Of a stretch of DNA of 28,081 nucleotides, positions 6,857-14,260 are shown one piece after another (position 1 is the stretch's first letter; each line of letters begins with the position of its first letter). The DNA is taken from the NCBI GenBank assembly GCA_017428285.1, contig JAFRRE010000172.1:1-28081 (forward strand), in the 5' to 3' direction. This DNA is from Bacteroidales bacterium. Its GTDB lineage: Bacteria; Bacteroidota; Bacteroidia; Bacteroidales; F082. The translations under genes and the position numbers were made by a program. The notes under the pieces are model-generated. The model was not told where the DNA came from. It saw nothing but the letters and a program-made list of their open reading frames with translations, and did no database searches.

Positions 6857-6902
6857 TCGGGGCAAAAGGATTCGAACCTTCGACCCCCTGCTCCCAAAGC
6901 AG
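6857..6902 (-). other. attL: 3' fragment of tRNA-Pro(TGG)
   Basis: On the minus strand this reads as the 3' part of a tRNA: anticodon arm with loop TTTGGGA (anticodon TGG, proline), a variable region, T-arm GAAGG-TTCGAAT-CCTTT, acceptor strand TGCCCCG and discriminator A, without encoded CCA. The expected 5' half (CGGGGCA and D-arm) is absent; the sequence past 6902 is unrelated. A tRNA cut at the anticodon stem beside a tyrosine recombinase is the classic remnant of site-specific integration. Because the fragment holds the 3' end, the reconstituted intact tRNA should lie at the far right end of the element, outside this window. Confidence 0.85.
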
Positions 6903-6991
6903 CTAAACCCATAAAATCCATGTTTTTAGGCACTTGCCAAAATAATTAAAAGTTTCTTATTCAATCACTTGCACAATTGAATAATTATACC

Positions 6992-7000
6992 TATTTTTGC
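6992..7000 (+). promoter_or_regulatory. -7 promoter box upstream of the integrase
   Basis: TATTTTTGC, about 145 bp upstream of the integrase ATG. The arm-type repeats at 7017-7086 lie between this box and the gene, so recombinase or excisionase binding there could repress integrase transcription. Confidence 0.45.
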
Positions 7001-7016
7001 ATGTCTTTCAAACAAT

Positions 7017-7086
7017 GCGTGCAAATTGCGTGCAAATTTTCCACGATAAATAAAGGCAATCGCGTGCAAATTGCGTGCAAATTTTC
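7017..7086. repeat. arm-type direct repeats next to attL
   Basis: Two identical 25-bp copies (7017-7041 and 7062-7086), each made of two adjacent GCGTGCAAATT-type units, begin 45 bp apart. Thus the 11-bp word starts at 7017, 7028, 7062 and 7073. Position beside attL and upstream of the integrase fits arm-type binding sites for the integrase N-terminal domain or for an excisionase. Confidence 0.7.
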
Positions 7087-7145
7087 AGCAAAGTTTCAGT
7101 AAGGACGAAAAACGCAATTTTTAGGTACTTTTAATTATTACAAAA

Positions 7146-8486
7146 ATGGACTTAAACCCCGCTATCAAAGAACCCCTGTTCCAAAACACCTGCGAGAACA
7201 TCCTCGTCAACACCTTCTTCGATGCGCGAAGGACGAAGAAGAACGGATTGTACCCGGTCTATGTCCGCGTCAACTGCCATCATCAAAGGCTGCTGCTGCC
7301 CACAGGCGTGTCGTTCAGCCCCGATGATTATGCCGTTGCGCTCCAGGTCAAGGCTGGCTCCAACTCCATCCGCAAGGCCAGGGCCCAAATCGGCCAGCTC
7401 TTCAACAAGGTCGTCGACGCTGTCAACGCCCTCAATGCCGAGAACAAGTTTTCCTTCGACAACCTCAAAGCCGCTCTCGCCAGCCCACAGCAGAAGCAGA
7501 CCAAGAAGACCATCTCGCTCTTCGAGTATTGGATTGACTTCGGACTGAAGAAGAACACCCACAAGACGCGCGAGCAGTACATCAATGCCCTGAAGAACTT
7601 CTATCGCTTCCTCGGTTGCACCGTCGGCACCGTCACCGACCCAAAGACCAAGGAGAAATCGCTCACCATCAAGGGCAAGAAAGCCAAGCTCGCCCCGTCG
7701 TTCGTCAATGAGCTGGTCATCGAAGAATGGCAAGAGTACATGACCAAGAAAGGCCTCTCGGACTCCTCGAAGAGTATTTATCTCCGCGCTCTGCGTGCCG
7801 TCCTCAATAGCCTGGGCGCACAGAAGATCATATCCGAAACGCCCAAGTTCACCATCAAGGCATCCACCCGCCGCAAGGAGGATTTCATCCCCGTGTCCGA
7901 CATCGTGAAGATTCGCGACTATGAAGGCCGCAACCGCAAGGCCGCTGACTGGTGGCTCATCCTGTATCTCTGCAATGGCTCCAATATGAAGGACATCGCC
8001 AAGCTGGTCTGGAACGATGACTACTTCTATCGTAACGAGCTGTCCTACATCCGCAGCAAGATTGCCGATAAGGTCCAGGTCACCGTCCACATCCCCATCA
8101 CCGAGCCGCTGAAGGAGCTGCTGGCCAAGTACGGCACCGAGCCTGAGAAAGGCCGTCGCGTCTTCCCGCAGATTCTCCTCAATGCCACCACCGAGGCCGA
8201 GATTGAAAGCCGCTCCCACGACTTCAACCGCCAAATCCGCAAGGGAATGCAGTATGTGTGTGCGCAGCTGGGCATCCCGCCTGTGACCGCTTCCACCGCG
8301 CGTAATTCCTATATTACCACGCTCACCTGGCACAACATCTCCGATGCCTTCATCGACTCCATGGTCGGCCATGTCGATTCCAAGAACGTCCTTCGAGGCT
8401 ACCAAGGCACCATCAGTCCGAAGAAGAGGCTGAAGGTCAACAACCTCCTTTTCGTTGACCCAGAGATTGAGGATGACGAAGAATGA
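7146..8486 (+). CDS. tyrosine recombinase (element integrase), atypical catalytic set
   Basis: A 446-residue site-specific recombinase of the Bacteroidetes type: arm-binding domain (about 20-75, with GLYPVYVRVN), SAM-like core-binding domain (about 122-230) and catalytic domain (about 245-425). The nucleophile Y419 (LRGYQG), H409 (VGH) and R386 (STAR) are present, and K305 is a good candidate for the hairpin Lys. The first catalytic Arg, expected in the RGM-x-x-x-D-I-A segment, is Asn277 (NGSNMKDIA), and the His of HxxR is Ser383. Loss of the first Arg is known for the CTnDOT integrase IntDOT, so the enzyme may still work. It lies next to attL and drives integration and excision of the element. 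Confidence 0.9.
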   Translation: MDLNPAIKEPLFQNTCENILVNTFFDARRTKKNGLYPVYVRVNCHHQRLLLPTGVSFSPDDYAVALQVKAGSNSIRKARAQIGQLFNKVVDAVNALNAENKFSFDNLKAALASPQQKQTKKTISLFEYWIDFGLKKNTHKTREQYINALKNFYRFLGCTVGTVTDPKTKEKSLTIKGKKAKLAPSFVNELVIEEWQEYMTKKGLSDSSKSIYLRALRAVLNSLGAQKIISETPKFTIKASTRRKEDFIPVSDIVKIRDYEGRNRKAADWWLILYLCNGSNMKDIAKLVWNDDYFYRNELSYIRSKIADKVQVTVHIPITEPLKELLAKYGTEPEKGRRVFPQILLNATTEAEIESRSHDFNRQIRKGMQYVCAQLGIPPVTASTARNSYITTLTWHNISDAFIDSMVGHVDSKNVLRGYQGTISPKKRLKVNNLLFVDPEIEDDEE

Positions 8487-8489
8487 TTC

Positions 8490-8519
8490 AAAAAGCCCGG
8501 CGCTCCGCTGGGCTTTTTT
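8490..8519 (+). terminator. intrinsic terminator after the integrase
   Basis: AAAAGCCC plus GCG (8491-8503), loop CTC, CGC plus GGGCTTTT (8506-8517), with a G-T pair in the stem and a T run to 8519. It starts 4 bp after the integrase stop codon. Confidence 0.8.
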
Positions 8520-8559
8520 CTTACTGCTCCGTTTCGCGCATTTCTTAAATCTTATAGTC

Positions 8560-9564
8560 ATGAACGCATTATCATTTAAGATCCATGCCGACCTGGACGG
8601 CTATCTCGATGACCCTGCAATGGGGCAAGTCAATGAAATGATCTACGACACCATCCTTTCCTTCGACAGGCATGATGTCGCAACCAACAGGCCTTATCCA
8701 ATCCCTCGTCCACCCGAGGTGATTTTCACCGAAGCCTATTCCCTTATGAACGACTTCGTCAATGAGCTTCATCCAGAGGAAGACTTCATCAGAAAGCATT
8801 TCTATAAAGTTTGCAACCGTCTCATCGACACCTACGCAGCGGAAATCGTCCTGTCGGTCGATTTCACGCTGCTACGGCTTCGCGATGACAAAAAGAGCCG
8901 CTTGCTCATCTCGGCCATCGAAAACACCGTAGATGTCAATTCTGCCTATTTCAAGGCGTTTCAACGGCTGGCCGATGAGCTGAGCGGTCCCGTAGTGGAT
9001 TGGAAAGCGAAATACTTCGCTCTCCAAAGGCAATACGATGCGCTCTGCGCTTCCATCCCTCCGCCAATGGTCGACAGGAAGAACCAGTTGTTCATTCCCT
9101 TTGACTCCATCGAAGCAGCTCGCCAAGGCTACGTCAGTATCGAAGACCTGCTTAGTGTGGCCGACAAAAATGAAACCTTAAACATCTATTTTGTGCTTCG
9201 CCTTCTTCTTGACGACATCAATCATGATTATCTGGACATGGTAATGGCCGCTGAAGTTATGGCGAACGAACGTGAGACCAGCCGTTACACATCCAACATC
9301 ACCATCTCCAAGAACTTCACCAAGATTGACTGCATCCGCGTGATCATGTCGCTGTACAAGAGAGGGAAACTAAAAACCCGTGATGGCTCCAAGCTTACCC
9401 AGAAGACCTTGTTTGAGAACTTCGGCGACTTCCTTGGCACCGACCTCTCCAATGGGTCAACGGAATACACCAACGCACTGGCCGACAACGATAAACTGGC
9501 CAAGAACATCGCCATCTTCGAAGAGTTGTCATCGGCTGTAACAGAAGACTTTAACAGCAAATAG
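8560..9564 (+). CDS. hypothetical protein, RteC-like C-terminus
   Basis: A 334-residue soluble, mostly helical protein. The ATG at 8560 is chosen because the longer frame starts within the integrase gene and crosses its terminator. The C-terminal third (MSLYKRGKLKTRDGS, KTLFENFGDFLGTDL) resembles the end of RteC-family proteins, which regulate excision and transfer of Bacteroides conjugative transposons. The similarity is weak and is my inference. The place between integrase and replication genes fits an element-control role. It has its own terminators downstream, so it is expressed alone. No catalytic motif is seen. Confidence 0.6.
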   Translation: MNALSFKIHADLDGYLDDPAMGQVNEMIYDTILSFDRHDVATNRPYPIPRPPEVIFTEAYSLMNDFVNELHPEEDFIRKHFYKVCNRLIDTYAAEIVLSVDFTLLRLRDDKKSRLLISAIENTVDVNSAYFKAFQRLADELSGPVVDWKAKYFALQRQYDALCASIPPPMVDRKNQLFIPFDSIEAARQGYVSIEDLLSVADKNETLNIYFVLRLLLDDINHDYLDMVMAAEVMANERETSRYTSNITISKNFTKIDCIRVIMSLYKRGKLKTRDGSKLTQKTLFENFGDFLGTDLSNGSTEYTNALADNDKLAKNIAIFEELSSAVTEDFNSK

Positions 9565-9573
9565 AACGCCTTC

Positions 9574-9610
9574 AAAAAACCATTGTCCATATATGGCACA
9601 TGGTTTTTTT
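9574..9610 (+). terminator. intrinsic terminator (first of two)
   Basis: AAAAAACCAT (9574-9583) pairs with ATGGTTTTTT (9600-9609), around an inner CCATATATGG palindrome. It ends the RteC-like gene and could act in both directions. Confidence 0.7.
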
Positions 9611-9633
9611 CCGCCTTTTCCTACTTATTTCGC

Positions 9634-9666
9634 AACCGCATTCCGCTTCAACGGATGCGGTTTTTT
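9634..9666 (+). terminator. intrinsic terminator (second of two)
   Basis: AACCGCATTCCG (9634-9645), short loop, CGGATGCGGTT (9652-9662) with one bulged T, then T residues to 9666. It lies 24 bp past the first terminator and insulates the downstream operon. Confidence 0.7.
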
Positions 9667-9726
9667 CATCGGTGTCCGGCACCTCGAAAAATAACGCGAA
9701 TGATAACCCTTTAAAAACAACACACC

Positions 9727-10101
9727 ATGTATCAACACAACGAACCCCTGTCTTTCGACAACCTGCCCAACGCTGTGTCACAGCTTATCGATGAGGTAGG
9801 CGAAATGAAGACCATGCTGCAGTCCATCGCCAACCGCGAAGGCCAGCACGAAAAGAAATGGATGAGCGTCGATGACCTCATCGTTTACCTTCCCGGCAAG
9901 CCTGCCCGCCAAACCATCTATTCGTGGGTCTGGAAAAAAGCCATCCCTTATCATAAGGCTGGAGCCAAGCTCCAGTTCCTTAGATCTGAAATTGACGCTT
10001 GGATTTTGGGCGAGACCTTCTCCGTCGACGATGATGAAGATGTCATCCGCCTTCCTGTCAAGGCTCGCCCAATTAAAGAAAAGAAAGGACGCCGCAGATG
10101 A
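9727..10101 (+). CDS. helix-turn-helix (excisionase-type) protein
   Basis: A 124-residue protein with a short coiled-coil N-terminus (about 18-40, VGEMKTMLQSIANREG) and a MerR/excisionase-like helix-turn-helix (about 43-95: WMSVDDLIVYLP, IYSWVWKKAIPYHKAG, LQFLRSEIDAWILG). The C-terminus is basic (KEKKGRRR). Proteins of this type act as directionality factors or as regulators in Bacteroidetes integrative elements. It is the first gene of a tightly coupled four-gene operon; its stop overlaps the next start (ATGA at 10098). It is a good candidate for binding the repeats at 7017-7086. Confidence 0.8.
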   Translation: MYQHNEPLSFDNLPNAVSQLIDEVGEMKTMLQSIANREGQHEKKWMSVDDLIVYLPGKPARQTIYSWVWKKAIPYHKAGAKLQFLRSEIDAWILGETFSVDDDEDVIRLPVKARPIKEKKGRRR

Positions 10102-10352
10102 CCAATCCCCAAGGCTATGTCAACAAAGAGGATGTCATCCTGACCCATCCCGACCTCTCCAAGCTATGGCTCGACTCTGGTGATGTCATGAGGCTGCTCC
10201 ATTGCTCCCGTCGCACCTTGGACAAGCTGCGCACCAAAGGCATGCCTTATTACAAGGTACACACGCATTACTGCCTCTACAAACTGGATGAAGTCCAGGC
10301 TTTCATCGAATCCCACAAAATCATTCAACGCCATGGAACAACCGTTCGCTAA
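10098..10352 (+). CDS. small helix-turn-helix protein
   Basis: An 84-residue protein, nearly all a second excisionase-type helix-turn-helix (about 26-80: LWLDSGDVMRLLHCS, RRTLDKLRTKGMPYYKV, YKLDEVQAFIESH). It overlaps the preceding gene by 4 bp and the following gene by 20 bp, so translation is coupled. A pair of HTH proteins in front of a primase module is common in Bacteroidetes mobilizable elements. Likely role: excision control or transcriptional control of the replication genes. Confidence 0.8.
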   Translation: MTNPQGYVNKEDVILTHPDLSKLWLDSGDVMRLLHCSRRTLDKLRTKGMPYYKVHTHYCLYKLDEVQAFIESHKIIQRHGTTVR

Positions 10353-10974
10353 CCCTCAACCGTTTATCCCTTCAGTATGCGCTCCAGTCGCATCGGTGGC
10401 CACTTTCTCACGCTTCTCTTTCTTCACCAAGCCGATAGAGAACAAACTGCCCACCATGGAGTTTTCCTTGGTCGATGCCTATAACTACATCACAGGCGGT
10501 GTGTCGGCTCGTGCTACAGCTCGCCTTCGCTCGCTGTCGCCCGACCAACGGCCCGCCTACAAGAGATCAAATTTCGACTTCTGCACCTTTTCTGGAACGT
10601 TCCGCAAGCGCAAGGCCGAATATCTCATCCAGCATTCCTATTTCGTATGCTTCGACCTGGACCATCTTTCAGATGTCGAGGCTGTCCGGCTTACCCTGTT
10701 GAACGACCCATACTTTGAGACCTTGCTGCTCTTCCGCAGTCCTTCAGGAGAAGGCCTCAAATGGGTCGTCTCGATGGAACGAAACTATGCTTTCCGCGAG
10801 CGTTTCTTCCCCTTGGAAACGCCCGCTTCCTACCACGTACTGTTTTTCTACGCCGTCCAGCATTACCTCCGCAACGCCTACGCCCTCGAAGTGGACGAGA
10901 AATGCAAGGATGTCAGCCGCGCTTGCTTCCTGCCGTTCGACCCTAACGCCTACCTCAATCCATCTTTGTCATGA
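10333..10974 (+). CDS. BT4734/VirE-N-type primase-polymerase-like protein
   Basis: A 213-residue protein matching the BT4734-like (VirE N-terminal) family, which has a primase-polymerase fold. Visible marks are F-D-L-D-H at 107-111 (metal-binding DxD), R-S-P-S-G-E-G-L-K at 135-143 and the terminal D-V-S-R-A-C-F-L-P-F-D-P stretch. The start at 10333 is preferred because it matches the family length; a longer frame would overlap the previous gene more deeply. It overlaps the next gene by 4 bp. Such proteins usually come fused or adjacent to DUF3987 helicase-like proteins, as here; together they likely start replication of the excised element. Confidence 0.82.
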   Translation: MEQPFANPQPFIPSVCAPVASVATFSRFSFFTKPIENKLPTMEFSLVDAYNYITGGVSARATARLRSLSPDQRPAYKRSNFDFCTFSGTFRKRKAEYLIQHSYFVCFDLDHLSDVEAVRLTLLNDPYFETLLLFRSPSGEGLKWVVSMERNYAFRERFFPLETPASYHVLFFYAVQHYLRNAYALEVDEKCKDVSRACFLPFDPNAYLNPSLS

Positions 10975-12773
10975 CCAAACACCCAACCACCTACGCCACC
11001 TCTGCCGTTGAGTCCGTCGAGGCCCTGACAGTTCTCATCGAGCTGTCGGGCACCGACATCACCGCCGACTATGGCGACTGGTGCAACATCGGCTTCGCCC
11101 TGGCATACGAATTTGGTGCCGATGGTGAGCCGTTTTTTCACAGAATTTCGGCTTTTTATCCAAAATATGACCCAAAAACAGCCCAAAAACAGTATGCCGC
11201 TTGCCTCCGTCACAGCGTGCCGTCGGGCAAGGCTCCCATCACCATCGCCACCCTCTTCCACATCGCTAAGTCCCACGGAATCAATCTTCCATGTCCCGCT
11301 TCCAATGGTCGTGGCAAGCCGTTCCGTTCCTCAGTCATTGCAGGCTGCGACCCGCAATCTCCTATGATTTCCTCAAAAAAACTAATTGAGGAATCTGAGG
11401 AAAACACCTCTGAAATGCCACTCCCGACCTTCTCACAGGCCATCCGAAAAGACCTACCATCCATCATGCAGCGCATCGTCGCCGACTCCACTTCGGATGT
11501 CGATGCCGACATCCTCGTGCTCGGCTCCCTGACGGTCTTTTCGGCCTGCATCCCGAATGTGTTCGGCGTGTATGATCGCCGACAGGTCTTCGCCAATCTC
11601 TTCCTCTTCGTCACCGCCCGTGCATCGGCTGGCAAAGGACGGCTCTCCTTGTGCCGCCATCTTGCTGCGCCGTTGCATCAAGCACTCCGCGACAAGTACA
11701 AGAAGCAGATGAAGAAATACGAGGCTGCCCAGGCTGCCTTCGTCGTCAACCGCAAAAGCGGTCTCACCGTGCAGCCTCAGGAACCGCCGTTCCTCACGTT
11801 GTTTGTCCCGGCCAACAGCACCGCCACGGTCGTCTATCAGACGCTCAGCCAAAACGACGGTGTCGGCCTTCTGTTCGAGACAGAAGGCGACACCTTGGCC
11901 AACGCCTTCAACTCCGACTTGGGCAACTACTCCGATGGCTTCCGCAAGGCCTTTCATCATGAGTCCATCACATACCTCCGCAAGAAAGACCATGAATATG
12001 TCGAGATTGTGCAACCCAAGTTCTCGGCGGTCCTTTCAGGAACGCCTCAACAGATCTTCAATCTGATTCCCGATGCCGAAAACGGACTCTTCAGCCGTTT
12101 CGTCTTCTATTCCATGCCTACACAGCTTGTATGGCACGATATGTTTGCCTGTTCCAGTAGCATTGCCGATGAGCAGTTCAAGCAGATTGGCCGCGACTTC
12201 TACGACTTCCACAAGGCCTTCTCGAAGAAGCGCGTCCAGTTTGCTTTCAGCCGTGCCCAGCAAAAACAGTTCAACGAGTTCTTTGAGGCCACCCAGCTTC
12301 GCTACGCTCAGCTGTTCGGCGACGACATCATTGCTTCCGTCCGCCGCCTCGGCCTCATCCTCTTTCGCTTCGCTATGACTCTGACCGTCCTTCGCCTCAT
12401 CGACGATGAGCCGAAGTCCGCCAAGAAGGGAGAGAAGGAGCTGCACCTGGTCTGTGCCGATGCCGACTTTACCACCGCTCTCGCGATGGTCAAAGTCCTG
12501 CTGCAGCACACGGCAGCAGTCTTTCAGATTCTCCCTCGTTCCGCGCCTGCACCAAAAGGCCGTCACCAGCTCACCGATGCCGTCCGGCAGAAGTTCCTGG
12601 CAGCCTTGCCAGAAACTTTCGACCGTCCAACTTACCTCCAAATCGCCGCTTCGCTCAGCATCTACGAGAAGACCGCTGAGCGTTACATCGGCGAGTTCTG
12701 CAAAACTGGCCTGTTGGCGCATCCCGCCAACAGCCAATACCAAAAGAGCCCCGTAGGGGCGCAACGACATTAA
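10971..12773 (+). CDS. DUF3987-type primase/helicase-like protein
   Basis: A 600-residue protein with a PriCT-2-like region (about 28-100: DWCNIGFALAYEFG, FYPKYDPKTAQKQY), a DUF3987-type ATPase-like core (about 155-480) with a degenerate P-loop A-S-A-G-K-G-R (218-224), and a C-terminal winged-helix-like segment (about 548-595). DUF3987 proteins accompany primase domains in Bacteroidetes mobile elements and are thought to act in replication initiation. The start overlaps the previous stop (ATGA). The last eight codons, SPVGAQRH and stop, come from a palindromic repeat that also ends the gene at 12820-13071, so the native C-terminus was probably overwritten by a repeat. Confidence 0.8.
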   Translation: MTKHPTTYATSAVESVEALTVLIELSGTDITADYGDWCNIGFALAYEFGADGEPFFHRISAFYPKYDPKTAQKQYAACLRHSVPSGKAPITIATLFHIAKSHGINLPCPASNGRGKPFRSSVIAGCDPQSPMISSKKLIEESEENTSEMPLPTFSQAIRKDLPSIMQRIVADSTSDVDADILVLGSLTVFSACIPNVFGVYDRRQVFANLFLFVTARASAGKGRLSLCRHLAAPLHQALRDKYKKQMKKYEAAQAAFVVNRKSGLTVQPQEPPFLTLFVPANSTATVVYQTLSQNDGVGLLFETEGDTLANAFNSDLGNYSDGFRKAFHHESITYLRKKDHEYVEIVQPKFSAVLSGTPQQIFNLIPDAENGLFSRFVFYSMPTQLVWHDMFACSSSIADEQFKQIGRDFYDFHKAFSKKRVQFAFSRAQQKQFNEFFEATQLRYAQLFGDDIIASVRRLGLILFRFAMTLTVLRLIDDEPKSAKKGEKELHLVCADADFTTALAMVKVLLQHTAAVFQILPRSAPAPKGRHQLTDAVRQKFLAALPETFDRPTYLQIAASLSIYEKTAERYIGEFCKTGLLAHPANSQYQKSPVGAQRH

Positions 12774-12795
12774 CCAGGGGTGTCAACCCCTGGCA
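12747..12795. repeat. 49-bp double-hairpin repeat, copy 1
   Basis: Two hairpins in series: GCCCC-GTA-GGGGC and CCAGGGGT-GTCA-ACCCCTGG, joined by GCAACGACATTAA. It differs from copy 2 at one base. Its first part is read as the end of the DUF3987-type gene. Confidence 0.85.
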
Positions 12796-12819
12796 TTCAC
12801 ACACCTAACCTCACATACC

Positions 12820-13071
12820 ATGAAATCAGTCATCCTCATCGAAGCTTACACCATGTCCGCCTACCGTGCCATCCGCCCCGCCATCGTCGGTGCTCATATT
12901 GGCTACGTCGGCGTTTGTGGCCTCACATTCTCGGCCACAATCTATCAAAAGGACTATGCCTACCTCGTCGATGTCGTGAACATCGCCGCGCAAAGCGCAG
13001 GCATCCCCCGCAACGAGTACAGCATCGTCGCCCTCCAGAACATTAGCCCCGTAGGGGCGCAACGACACTAA
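12820..13071 (+). CDS. small hypothetical protein, paralogue 1
   Basis: An 83-residue protein of unknown function. It aligns along its whole length with the protein at 13177-13398: both start with a short beta strand, share Y-T/S-x-x-A-Y-x-A-I near residues 10-18 and end with A-x-x-x-x-I-P-x-x-x-Y-x-I. There is no signal peptide or known motif. The last residues SPVGAQRH derive from the 49-bp repeat at 13045. The leader between copy 1 of the repeat and the ATG is only ~25 bp. The pair may be small regulators or inhibitors; nothing shows a mechanism. Confidence 0.6.
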   Translation: MKSVILIEAYTMSAYRAIRPAIVGAHIGYVGVCGLTFSATIYQKDYAYLVDVVNIAAQSAGIPRNEYSIVALQNISPVGAQRH

Positions 13072-13093
13072 CCAGGGGTGTCAACCCCTGGCA
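13045..13093. repeat. 49-bp double-hairpin repeat, copy 2
   Basis: Same two hairpins as at 12747 with a single base change in the linker (CAC for CAT). A degenerate relative of the second hairpin, GGGGAGTCAACTCC, lies at about 13141-13154. Confidence 0.85.
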
Positions 13094-13176
13094 GCTCCAC
13101 GGCAGTCCGTCCCCCTCCATGAGGTGGTGGCCGCAGGCCGGGGGAGTCAACTCCTAACTCCAAACTCCTAACTAAT

Positions 13177-13398
13177 ATGATCACCACCATCCGAATCTCA
13201 ACCTACAGCCTTCCGGCATACGTCGCCATCCATCACATAGTGATAAAATCCAACGTCATCAAGCGTCGCTGGTATTTGTTTTGCTTTTATTGCACCATAC
13301 GGACCCGAAGAGGGAAGGAAACTGTAGAAGCACTTCAAAAAGCCTGGGACGATGCCAAAATACCTGATTGCCGATATGAAATCAAAGTCGATGAATGA
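13177..13398 (+). CDS. small hypothetical protein, paralogue 2
   Basis: A 73-residue protein, divergent paralogue of the one at 12820. It keeps Y-S-L-P-A-Y-V-A-I, an aromatic middle strand (RRWYLFCFYCTI) and the end L-x-x-A-W-D-D-A-K-I-P-D-C-R-Y-E-I. The C-terminus here (KVDE) is native, not repeat-derived, showing what the partner lost. Function unknown. It ends at a bidirectional terminator at 13424. Confidence 0.55.
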   Translation: MITTIRISTYSLPAYVAIHHIVIKSNVIKRRWYLFCFYCTIRTRRGKETVEALQKAWDDAKIPDCRYEIKVDE

Positions 13399-13423
13399 GG
13401 CCATAAGCCCTACACAACAAACC

Positions 13424-13459
13424 AAAAGCCCCGAGCATCTTACGATGTTCGAGGCTTTT
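13424..13459. terminator. bidirectional terminator
   Basis: AAAAGCCCCGAGCATC (13424-13439), loop TTAC, GATGTTCGAGGCTTTT (13444-13459), with one mismatch and one wobble. A-tract and T-tract edges serve the convergent genes on both sides. Confidence 0.75.
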
Positions 13460-13481
13460 AATTTCTTGTCAAAAACAAAGC

Positions 13482-13832
13482 TTATTCAATATATCCCACC
13501 CATGCCCGACAATACGCCACACCATCATCAATATCCCAACTCACAGACGTAATCAATCCAATGCCGTCAAACATAAAAGCATCTCGTATCTGCTCATCCG
13601 TTGGTTTTTTCCTTGTCTTTTGCGCTTTTGGGTCTAAGTACCATAATTTCACTTCGCTCGTAAGATACTGAACGTAATACTTGACCTTATTGGCTTTTAT
13701 TATGGTGTCTATGAGGCTGTCCCAATCCGCACTAACATAATCGCCAGCATGAGGTGCACTAAAGAATTCTGCTTCAATGAAACATTCATCAAATCGCCAT
13801 AATTCATTCTCAATGTATAGTTTTACTTTCAT
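13482..13832 (-). CDS. hypothetical protein
   Basis: A 116-residue acidic, aromatic-rich protein (MKVKLYIENELWRFDECF, VSWDIDDGVAYCRAWVGYIE) that looks like a small alpha/beta domain. The ATG at 13832 is chosen because the promoter -7 box at 13849-13858 overlaps any earlier start. No family is recognised. It stands alone on the minus strand within the element's accessory part, converging on the small paralogue pair. Confidence 0.6.
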   Translation of the reverse strand: MKVKLYIENELWRFDECFIEAEFFSAPHAGDYVSADWDSLIDTIIKANKVKYYVQYLTSEVKLWYLDPKAQKTRKKPTDEQIRDAFMFDGIGLITSVSWDIDDGVAYCRAWVGYIE

Positions 13833-13848
13833 AACGCTGATAATTTTC

Positions 13849-13880
13849 GACAAAAATACAACATTTTCGGAATCCTCAAA
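13849..13880 (-). promoter_or_regulatory. promoter of the 116-aa gene
   Basis: TTTG (13877-13880), 18 nt spacer, TATTTTTG (13851-13858) on the minus strand: a close match to the Bacteroidetes -33/-7 pattern. The start codon follows about 17 nt later. Confidence 0.6.
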
Positions 13881-13921
13881 TTCCTCATTTCCTCAAATTC
13901 CTCAGATTCCTCATTTCCTCA
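13871..13921. repeat. short tandem repeat TTCCTCA
   Basis: About six near-copies of a 7-8-base word (TTCCTCA with A/T spacers) in 50 bp, overlapping the -33 element of the neighbouring promoter. The unit is too short and close-packed for a CRISPR. Confidence 0.6.
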
Positions 13922-13950
13922 CTCGCAATGTCGTGAGGAAACAGTCTATA

Positions 13951-14139
13951 TCAGCCTTTATCTATTTGCCGATAGTCTTCCGCAAAGGCTTGGTGTAGCC
14001 TGACCACTTCCATCAGCGAAGCCTTGTATTCACTGGCATCTATGTCATCTTCAAGGCTGAGCCTATCCAAGATTTCTTGTGCTGCATCCAACTTGCTTTT
14101 CATGTCCGAAAACAGCTTGTTTTCCTCTTCTTTGGTCAT
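13951..14139 (-). CDS. small coiled-coil hypothetical protein
   Basis: A 62-residue, highly charged helical protein (MTKEEENKLFSDMKSKL to YRQIDKG). I prefer the ATG at 14139 because the upstream 32 codons of the longer frame (MLMIARIVSRLF) are unrelated in composition; the alternative start at 14235 cannot be excluded. A TATATTTGC box on the minus strand at 14390-14398 could drive it through a ~240-nt leader with a strong hairpin. Function unknown. Confidence 0.45.
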   Translation of the reverse strand: MTKEEENKLFSDMKSKLDAAQEILDRLSLEDDIDASEYKASLMEVVRLHQAFAEDYRQIDKG

Positions 14140-14260
14140 TTTTCGTAGCGTTTTTGGCCTCGCGCTTTCCGTCTCACACAACCTTACACAAATAGATATA
14201 AAGAGGCGTGAGACAATCCGTGCTATCATCAACATGGCTCTGGAAAACCAATCAGCATAG

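Noticed and set aside
6857..6930. complete tRNA gene
   Set aside because: Only the anticodon, T and acceptor-3' parts are present; no matching 5' acceptor strand or D-arm follows.
6733..6933. 66-codon minus-strand frame with GRRFESFCP
   Set aside because: A typical false translation across a tRNA 3' end; the DNA is the tRNA-Pro fragment.
7152..8561. 469-codon open frame antisense to the integrase
   Set aside because: It mirrors the integrase codons, is low-complexity (Val, Gly, Asp, Glu-rich) and has no recognisable domain; a by-product of biased third positions.
12036..12770. 244-codon frame antisense to the DUF3987-type gene
   Set aside because: Leu/Glu/Val-rich shadow of a well-supported gene.
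13871..13921. CRISPR-like array
   Set aside because: The 7-8-bp units are adjacent with no spacers of constant length and there are no cas genes.
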